From positions 248,001-312,000 of the forward strand of contig NZ_JAELVR010000003.1 of assembly GCF_016428585.1 (NCBI RefSeq): a stretch of 64,000 bases of DNA, in the 5' to 3' direction. This stretch comes from Sedimentitalea arenosa. Lineage in GTDB: Bacteria; Pseudomonadota; Alphaproteobacteria; Rhodobacterales; Rhodobacteraceae. Of this stretch, positions 58,543-64,000 are shown piece after piece. Numbering within the stretch: position 1 is the stretch's first letter; the number at the start of each line of letters is the position of its first letter. Made by a program: the position numbers and the translations under genes. The notes under the pieces are model-generated. The model made no database searches and was not told the DNA's origin. It saw only the letters and a program-made list of their open reading frames with translations.

Positions 58543-60633
58543 ATGACCCAACAGGCGACCCGACTCGGTGTGGATATCGGCGGCACCTTCACGGACGTGG
58601 TGCTCGATGTCGGGGGAGAGCTCTTTTCTACCAAGGTATTGACCACCTACGGCGCGCCCGAGGACGCGATCGTTCAGGGTCTGCACCAAGTCTGCGACAA
58701 GGCTGGCGTGGCACCGGGGGCGATCGGCCAGATCATTCACGGCACCACCCTCGCCACCAACGCGCTGATCGAACGGCGCGGCGCGCGTACCGCGCTGGTC
58801 ACGACCGAGGGCTTCCGCGACGTGATCGAGATGCGTACCGAGTCCCGGTTCGAGCAATACGACCTCAACCTCGTGCTGCCCGAGCCGCTGCTGCCGCGGA
58901 ACCGCCGTCATGTGCTGCGAGAGCGCATGGGCGCGCAGGGCAACGTGCTGATTCCGCTGGAACGGGACGAGGTGGTCGCCCTGGCCGATACCCTGCGCGC
59001 GGGCAGCTATGAAAGCGTCGCGGTGGGGCTTCTGCACTCCTATGTGAATGACGCCCACGAGCGGATGGTGCGCGACGTCTTCGCCGAGCATCTGCCGGGT
59101 GTAATGGTCTCGCTCTCCTGCGAGGTCTCGCCCCAGATGCGGGAATACGAACGCTTCAACACGACCATCGCCAACGCCTATATCAAGCCGCTGATGAAGA
59201 GCTACCTCGGCCGGCTGAAGGGGCGTCTCTCGGAGGAGGGCGTCGATTGTCCGGTCTTCCTGATGCATTCCGGTGGTGGCATCATCTCGCTTGAGAGCGC
59301 CGCCGAGTTTCCCGTGCGGCTGGTCGAATCCGGCCCTGCGGGCGGCGCGGTCTTCGCCGCTGACATCGCGGCGCGGCACGGGCTCGACAAGGTTCTGTCT
59401 TTCGATATGGGCGGCACGACGGCCAAGATCTGCCTGATCCGGGGGCACACACCCAAGACCAGCCGCGTGTTCGAGGTCGCCCGGTCCTATCGCTTCAAGA
59501 AGGGGTCGGGGATGCCGATCTCGATCCCTGTGATCGACATGGTCGAGATCGGCGCGGGCGGCGGGTCACTGGCCCATGTGGACGCGATGAACCAGATCCG
59601 GGTTGGGCCGGAAAGCGCGGGGTCCGAACCGGGGCCCGCCTGCTACGGGCGCGGCGGCGCCCGCCCGGCCGTGACCGACGCCGACCTCGTTCTGGGCAAG
59701 CTCGACCCCGACAATTTTGCTGGCGGCTCGATCCGGCTGGATGCCGATGCTTCGCGCGCGGCGATCGAGGCCGAATTGGGTACACCTCTCGGCATGGAAA
59801 CAACCGAGGCCGCCTGGGGCCTGGCGGAGGTGGTCGACGAGAACATGGCCAACGCCGCACGGGTCCACGCTGTGGAGAACGGCGAGGATCTGTCGAGCTA
59901 CACGATGATCGCCTTCGGCGGCGCTGCGCCGCTGCACGCCGCCCGGCTCTGCGACAAGCTGGGAGTCGATCGTTGCCTCGTCCCGCCGGGTGCCGGTGTC
60001 GGCTCGGCCATCGGGTTCCTGCGTGCGCCCTTCAGTTTCGAGGCCAACCGCAGCCTGTTCATGACACTGTCCGGCTTCGATCCAGACGCGGCGCGGGCTT
60101 TGTTCGCGGAACTTGAGAACGAGGCGCGTATTTTCGTCCGTTCCTGCGACGAGGCCGCCGAGATCCTGTCGGACTACAAGCTCTACATGCGCTATGCCGG
60201 GCAGGGATGGGAGATCCCGGTGCCGTTGACCCCGGCGCAGGCGGCGTCCGCCGATGCGGCGGAAATCCTCGGCCTGTTTCAAGATGAGTATGTTCGCCTG
60301 TTTGGCCGCTCGGTCGAGGGCATGGAAGCCGAGATCACGGTCTGGTCGGTCAACGCATTCACCCGCCTGCCGGAGGTGACGCCGGTCGGTGCGGCCGACG
60401 ATGTCGGATCGTTGGACCCCGGGAAGACGCGCTCGGTGTTCGACCCGGCACAGGGTAGGGCGGTCGATGCGGGTGTTCATCCGCGCGAGTCGGTCGCAAC
60501 TGGCCGAACGGTCGCTGGGCCTGCGGTCATCACGGAAGCGGAAACCACAATTGTCGTTCCATCGAACCGGGATGCGCGGGCGTTGTCTGATGGATGCATC
60601 GACGTTCACACCACGGAGGCCCGAGATGGCTGA
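58543..60633 (+). CDS. Hydantoinase/oxoprolinase subunit A (HyuA)
   Basis: A 696-residue ATP-using subunit starting at ATG 58543 with GAAGAGGACAAG before it. LGVDIGGTFTDVVLD is the actin-like phosphate-binding motif, IIHGTTLATNALIERRG and SFDMGGTTAKICLIRG follow, and the C-terminal acetone-carboxylase-type domain is present. HyuA and HyuB together hydrolyse cyclic amides (5-oxoproline, N-methylhydantoin) with ATP or carboxylate ketones. The substrate here is unknown. It overlaps HyuB by 8 bp. Confidence 0.93.
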   Translation: MTQQATRLGVDIGGTFTDVVLDVGGELFSTKVLTTYGAPEDAIVQGLHQVCDKAGVAPGAIGQIIHGTTLATNALIERRGARTALVTTEGFRDVIEMRTESRFEQYDLNLVLPEPLLPRNRRHVLRERMGAQGNVLIPLERDEVVALADTLRAGSYESVAVGLLHSYVNDAHERMVRDVFAEHLPGVMVSLSCEVSPQMREYERFNTTIANAYIKPLMKSYLGRLKGRLSEEGVDCPVFLMHSGGGIISLESAAEFPVRLVESGPAGGAVFAADIAARHGLDKVLSFDMGGTTAKICLIRGHTPKTSRVFEVARSYRFKKGSGMPISIPVIDMVEIGAGGGSLAHVDAMNQIRVGPESAGSEPGPACYGRGGARPAVTDADLVLGKLDPDNFAGGSIRLDADASRAAIEAELGTPLGMETTEAAWGLAEVVDENMANAARVHAVENGEDLSSYTMIAFGGAAPLHAARLCDKLGVDRCLVPPGAGVGSAIGFLRAPFSFEANRSLFMTLSGFDPDAARALFAELENEARIFVRSCDEAAEILSDYKLYMRYAGQGWEIPVPLTPAQAASADAAEILGLFQDEYVRLFGRSVEGMEAEITVWSVNAFTRLPEVTPVGAADDVGSLDPGKTRSVFDPAQGRAVDAGVHPRESVATGRTVAGPAVITEAETTIVVPSNRDARALSDGCIDVHTTEARDG

Positions 60634-62332
60634 ACTGTCGCGGGTCGCCTTTCAGGTGATGTGGAACCGGCTGATTTCCGTGGTCGAGGAACAGGCGCAG
60701 GCGTTGGTGCGCACGGCTTTCTCGACCAGCGTGCGCGAGGCGGGCGACCTGTCAGCCGGGGTCTATGACCAGGGGGGTCGGATGCTGGCCCAGGCCGTCA
60801 CCGGAACACCGGGCCATGTCAACGCGATGGCTGACGCGGTCGCCCATTTCATCCGCCGCATCGGCCGTGACAATATTCACGAGGGCGATGTCTACATCAC
60901 CAACGACCCGTGGGAAGGCACCGGGCACCTGCACGACATCACGGTCGTGACGCCCTCGTTCCGCGACGGGCGCTTCGTCGGATTCTTCGCCTGTACAGCG
61001 CATATCGTCGATATCGGCGGGCGCGGTTTCGGGGCGGATTCGAACTCGGTCTACGAAGAAGGTCTCTACATCCCGATCATGAAGTTCGCCGACCGGAGAG
61101 AGGTTGACCACACCCTGCTGCGGATCATTCGCGGCAACGTGCGCGAACCCGACCAACTGGTCGGGGATATCTACGCTCTGGCGACCTGCAACGAGATCGG
61201 TCACCGCCGTTTGATCGACATGATGCAGGAATTCGGCCTCGATGATCTCGAAGAGGTCGCGGACTTCATCCTGTCGCACTCGCGCGCGGCCACGCTGGCG
61301 CGGATCGGCGACCTGCCGCGCGCCGAGGCGTCTGGCGAGATGCGGATCGACGGCTACAGCCACCCGGTCGATCTGAAAGTGCACCTGACGCTTGCGGGCG
61401 ATCACATCCTCTGCGACTTCGCCGGGACCTCGGGCGTGGACCGCAAGGGTATCAACGTGCCGCTGGTCTATACCAAGGCCTATGCGTGCTACGCGCTGAA
61501 ATGCGCGATCGCGCCGGATATACCGAACAATGCGGGCTCGCTTGCACCGTTCCGTGTGGTCGCACCCGAAGGGTCGATCGTGAATGCGGTGCACCCGGCC
61601 CCGGTCGCGCTGCGCCACGTGATCGGGCACATGATCCCCGATACGGTCTATGACGCGCTCGACAAGCTGCTGCCCGACACGGTTCCCGCCGAAGGCGCGG
61701 GGTGTCTGTGCAACTTTCAGGTCTCGCTCAGACCGCGCAGCGATGCTCCGGCCCCGCCCGAGGCGCGGCGCGCCGAGGTGCTGACCTTCAATTCCGGCGG
61801 GTCGGGCGCCCGGCCGACGCTGGACGGGATGAACGCCACGGCCTTTCCCTCGGGTGTGATGACCATGCCGGTCGAGGCGACCGAGCAGGTTGGCCCGGTC
61901 ATCATTTGGCGCAAGGAACTGAGGCCCGACAGTGGTGGCGCGGGCCGCTATCGCGGGGGGCTTGGACAATACATGGAGGTTGGCGCGCGCGAAGGCTACG
62001 AGTTCGATATCCAGGCCATGTTCGACAGGGTCGATCACCCGGCGCGGGGGCGGCGTGGCGGTCAGGCCGGAGGGGCGACGACCATCGCACAGGATGACGG
62101 CACTGCGATGCGAGGCAAGGGCAAGCAGTTCGTGCCGCATGGGCGGCGGGTGATGATGGCCTTTCCGGGCGGTGCCGGATACGGCGGGCCCGGTGACAGA
62201 GACCATGCGCAGATCGCACGCGACCTCGCGCTCGGATACATCTCGGCCGAGGCGGCGCAGACGGTCTATGGATTGGCGCCCGACGAGGTGCAGGACATAC
62301 AACGCCGCGCGGCGCTCGGTGAGGAATTCTGA
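60626..62332 (+). CDS. Hydantoinase/oxoprolinase subunit B (HyuB)
   Basis: A 568-residue partner of HyuA. FSTSVREAGDLSAGVYDQGGRMLAQAVTGTPGHV, GDVYITNDPWEGTGHLHDITVVTP and SGGAGRYRGGLGQ are the HyuB signatures, with His and Asp residues in the second thought to bind metal. ATG 60626 overlaps the HyuA stop, and its own stop shares a base with the next start (TGATG at 62330-62334). Together with HyuA it forms one enzyme complex in the cytosol. Confidence 0.94.
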   Translation: MAELSRVAFQVMWNRLISVVEEQAQALVRTAFSTSVREAGDLSAGVYDQGGRMLAQAVTGTPGHVNAMADAVAHFIRRIGRDNIHEGDVYITNDPWEGTGHLHDITVVTPSFRDGRFVGFFACTAHIVDIGGRGFGADSNSVYEEGLYIPIMKFADRREVDHTLLRIIRGNVREPDQLVGDIYALATCNEIGHRRLIDMMQEFGLDDLEEVADFILSHSRAATLARIGDLPRAEASGEMRIDGYSHPVDLKVHLTLAGDHILCDFAGTSGVDRKGINVPLVYTKAYACYALKCAIAPDIPNNAGSLAPFRVVAPEGSIVNAVHPAPVALRHVIGHMIPDTVYDALDKLLPDTVPAEGAGCLCNFQVSLRPRSDAPAPPEARRAEVLTFNSGGSGARPTLDGMNATAFPSGVMTMPVEATEQVGPVIIWRKELRPDSGGAGRYRGGLGQYMEVGAREGYEFDIQAMFDRVDHPARGRRGGQAGGATTIAQDDGTAMRGKGKQFVPHGRRVMMAFPGGAGYGGPGDRDHAQIARDLALGYISAEAAQTVYGLAPDEVQDIQRRAALGEEF

Positions 62333-63555
62333 TGGCGCCGGCCGGATGGAGCGCGACGCCCGCGCGATCGACTTATGACGTGGTGATCGTCGGCGGCGCC
62401 ATGCTGGGGTCGTCCACCGCGTGGTTCCTGTCGGACAACCCGGATTTCGATGGTTCGGTCCTGGTGGTGGAACGCGACCCCAGCTATGCCCAATCGGCCA
62501 CGGCGCACACCAATTCCTGCATAAGGCAGCAGTTCAGCAGCGCCCTGAATGTCCGGATCTCGCAATTCGCCGCCGATTTCATCCACAACTTCCGCGACAG
62601 GCTGGGCGGTGACCCGCGCGTGCCGGACTTGTCGATCCAGAGCTATGGCTACATGTATCTCGCCGACACTGAGCGCTTTGCCGATGTGCTGCGGGCCAAC
62701 CTGGCCGTGCAGCGCGCGGCCGGGGCGGCAACGCGCCTGTTGACGCCCGACGAAATCGCCGCCGCTTATCCTTTCTATGCGCTCGACGATATCGTTCTGG
62801 GCAGCATCAATACCGTCGATGAGGGCTATTGGGACGGCGGCACGGTGTTCGATTGGTGGCGACGCCAGGCGCGGGAACGTGGCGTCGAGTATGTCGCGAA
62901 CGAGGTCGTTGCGATGACAAGGAACGCGGCCGGCACCAAGGTCGAATCCGTCACCCTGAAATCCGGCGAAACCATCGCCTGTGGCAATGTGGTCAATGCG
63001 TCCGGTCCCCGTGGTGCGCGCACGGCCGCGATGGCGGGAATCGAGATTCCCGTCGAGCCCCGCAAACGGTTCACTTGGATCTTCACCGCAGTGACACCTC
63101 TGGATCGTGACCTGCCCCTGACCATTGATCCGAGCGGCGTACACATGCGTCAGGACGGTCCGACGACCTATCTGGCCGGAGGGCATGCCGATCTGGATCC
63201 ACCGGTCGACCCCGAGGATTTCGCGATGGATCACGCGCTGTGGCAGGATCACATTTGGCCGACCATCGCCACGCGCATTCCCCAATTCGAGGCGATCCGC
63301 GTGATCACCGAGTGGGCGGGTCACTACGACTACAATACGCTCGATCACAACGCCATCGTCGGCCCGCACACGCGGGTTTCCAACTTTCTGTTTCTGAACG
63401 GTTTCTCGGGTCACGGCCTGCAGCAGTCGCCCGCGATGGGGCGGGCCACGGCGGAATGGCTCACCTATGGCGGCTATCGCAACCTCGACATGACCCCGCT
63501 GCAGTTCGAGCGGATCGAGCAGGGGCGCGCTTTCGCGGAAACGGCGATCATCTGA
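62332..63555 (+). CDS. FAD-dependent amine/amino acid oxidoreductase (DadA/sarcosine-oxidase-like)
   Basis: A 407-residue flavoprotein of the DAO family. YDVVIVGGAMLGSSTAWFL (15-33) is the FAD loop, FLNGFSGHGLQQSPAMGRATAEWL near the C-terminus is the second flavin-binding block seen in sarcosine and glycine oxidases. It likely removes hydrogen from a secondary amine or amino acid, which suits a pathway where HyuAB opens a cyclic amide such as a methylhydantoin to give an N-substituted amino acid. Convergent with the next gene, overlapping by 8 bp. Confidence 0.9.
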   Translation: MAPAGWSATPARSTYDVVIVGGAMLGSSTAWFLSDNPDFDGSVLVVERDPSYAQSATAHTNSCIRQQFSSALNVRISQFAADFIHNFRDRLGGDPRVPDLSIQSYGYMYLADTERFADVLRANLAVQRAAGAATRLLTPDEIAAAYPFYALDDIVLGSINTVDEGYWDGGTVFDWWRRQARERGVEYVANEVVAMTRNAAGTKVESVTLKSGETIACGNVVNASGPRGARTAAMAGIEIPVEPRKRFTWIFTAVTPLDRDLPLTIDPSGVHMRQDGPTTYLAGGHADLDPPVDPEDFAMDHALWQDHIWPTIATRIPQFEAIRVITEWAGHYDYNTLDHNAIVGPHTRVSNFLFLNGFSGHGLQQSPAMGRATAEWLTYGGYRNLDMTPLQFERIEQGRAFAETAII

Positions 63556-64000
63556 AGGTGGTGGACGCGGCGCCGAGCCGTTCGAGCAGGCGTGCTTCGA
63601 GCGTTGGGTCATATCGGCGGTTCAGGACGAAACCGGCAAGATCGTCGTCGCTCTGAAAACCTGCGTTGCCGAGGGCAAGACGAAGAGCTTCGGCGTCCTC
63701 ATCTCGTCCTGTTGCAGCGGTGGACAGGTAGGTCAACAGAAGTTCCGGCACCGAATTCCGGCTTGTCAGTGGCTCCGTCGCGCGGGCCAGCTTCGCGTCG
63801 TCTGTGCCCATCGCGGCGAAGTAAGCTTCGGTCAGAAAGAACACGCTCGGCGGATCGTGCTCCAACGCCTGTGCCTGCCGGACAAGCGCCAGACCCTCCT
63901 CCCAGCGGCCGGCGAAGGTGGCCAGGCGCGAGCCGATCAGCACCAGCGTGGCAGGATGGCGAGGAAACAGGTCATAGAGTTTCTGCGCGTGCGTCCGCGC
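63548..64000 (-). CDS. TPR-like protein, C-terminal part (5' end outside window)
   Basis: The frame enters from the right edge, where codons before 63943 remain open, and ends at TGA 63548; about 150 residues are visible. Helix pairs such as LATFAGRWEEGLALVRQAQALEHDPPSVFFLTEAYFAA look like TPR units. The start and any N-terminal domain lie outside. In related genes such C-terminal TPR parts follow a winged-helix or cyclase domain, but nothing here shows that. It overlaps the oxidoreductase end by 8 bp. Confidence 0.7.
   Translation of the reverse strand, partial: ARTHAQKLYDLFPRHPATLVLIGSRLATFAGRWEEGLALVRQAQALEHDPPSVFFLTEAYFAAMGTDDAKLARATEPLTSRNSVPELLLTYLSTAATGRDEDAEALRLALGNAGFQSDDDLAGFVLNRRYDPTLEARLLERLGAASTTFR

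Noticed and set aside
1-64000. CRISPR arrays, transposases, integrases, rRNA or tRNA genes
   Set aside because: No regularly spaced repeats, no mobile-element protein motifs and no complete RNA gene structure were found on either strand.

Overview
The window is a gene-dense, GC-rich stretch of an alphaproteobacterial chromosome, most likely a Rhodobacterales (Roseobacter-group) bacterium. This rests on gene content: TRAP transporters, hydantoinase-type HyuA/HyuB, a SelD fused to a flavoprotein domain, paired small MerR regulators, an osmoregulated periplasmic glucan operon, an Mrp-type cation antiporter and an Anbu-peptidase operon, with ATGA/GTGA start-stop overlaps throughout. I see no rRNA, tRNA, CRISPR array, insertion sequence, prophage or integrase; the content looks like stable chromosome rich in transport and catabolism.

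Layout. 1-3.3 kb: two MerR regulators, two PaaI-type thioesterases and a MATE exporter. 3.4-8.3 kb: pyrD with a DUF952 partner, a periplasmic 5'-nucleotidase, a SRAP DNA-protein crosslink protein and MnmH (selenouridine synthase), which converges on and overlaps selD. 10.5-14.4 kb: DUF302 protein, acetolactate-synthase-like TPP enzyme and a TTC38/StaR-like TPR protein. 14.4-19.0 kb: opgC-opgG-opgH for periplasmic glucans. 19.0-20.4 kb: rhodanese and a secreted esterase on the minus strand. 20.6-28.3 kb: a ten-gene Mrp/Mnh cation/proton antiporter operon with three NuoL/M/N-like subunits and no full-length MrpA. 28.3-30.8 kb: an amino-acid-type ABC importer. 30.8-41.3 kb: an IclR-controlled uptake and catabolism cluster (GMC oxidoreductase, TRAP importer, class III aminotransferase, Gfo/Idh/MocA dehydrogenase, CaiB-type CoA-transferase, GST). 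41.4-47.3 kb: a BMP-family nucleoside/nucleobase-type ABC importer with a cytosine-deaminase-like amidohydrolase. 47.5-48.8 kb: a small XRE-like protein and an SDR. 48.9-52.9 kb: the Anbu operon (ATP-grasp, alpha-E, transglutaminase, Anbu). 53.2-63.6 kb: a TetR gene divergent from an eight-gene cluster (flavin monooxygenase, BASS-type transporter, epimerase, SDR, DUF2478, HyuA, HyuB, FAD amine/amino acid oxidase). The window ends inside a TPR-like gene.

How genes work together. Three import-plus-catabolism modules (TRAP, BMP-ABC, BASS/HyuAB) each pair a transporter with enzymes and, in two cases, with a divergent regulator; their substrates cannot be read from sequence. MnmH and SelD together suggest selenium is used for tRNA wobble modification. 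The Mrp antiporter and glucan operon fit life in saline or changing osmolarity. The most promising little-understood systems are the Anbu operon, the TetR/FMO/HyuAB cluster and the three-pump Mrp variant. Non-coding signals include a TetR-type palindrome at 53916-53931, a TGACGT inverted repeat at 425-454, hairpins after two binding-protein genes (34504-34528, 42407-42427) and a probable ATA start codon at 21779.
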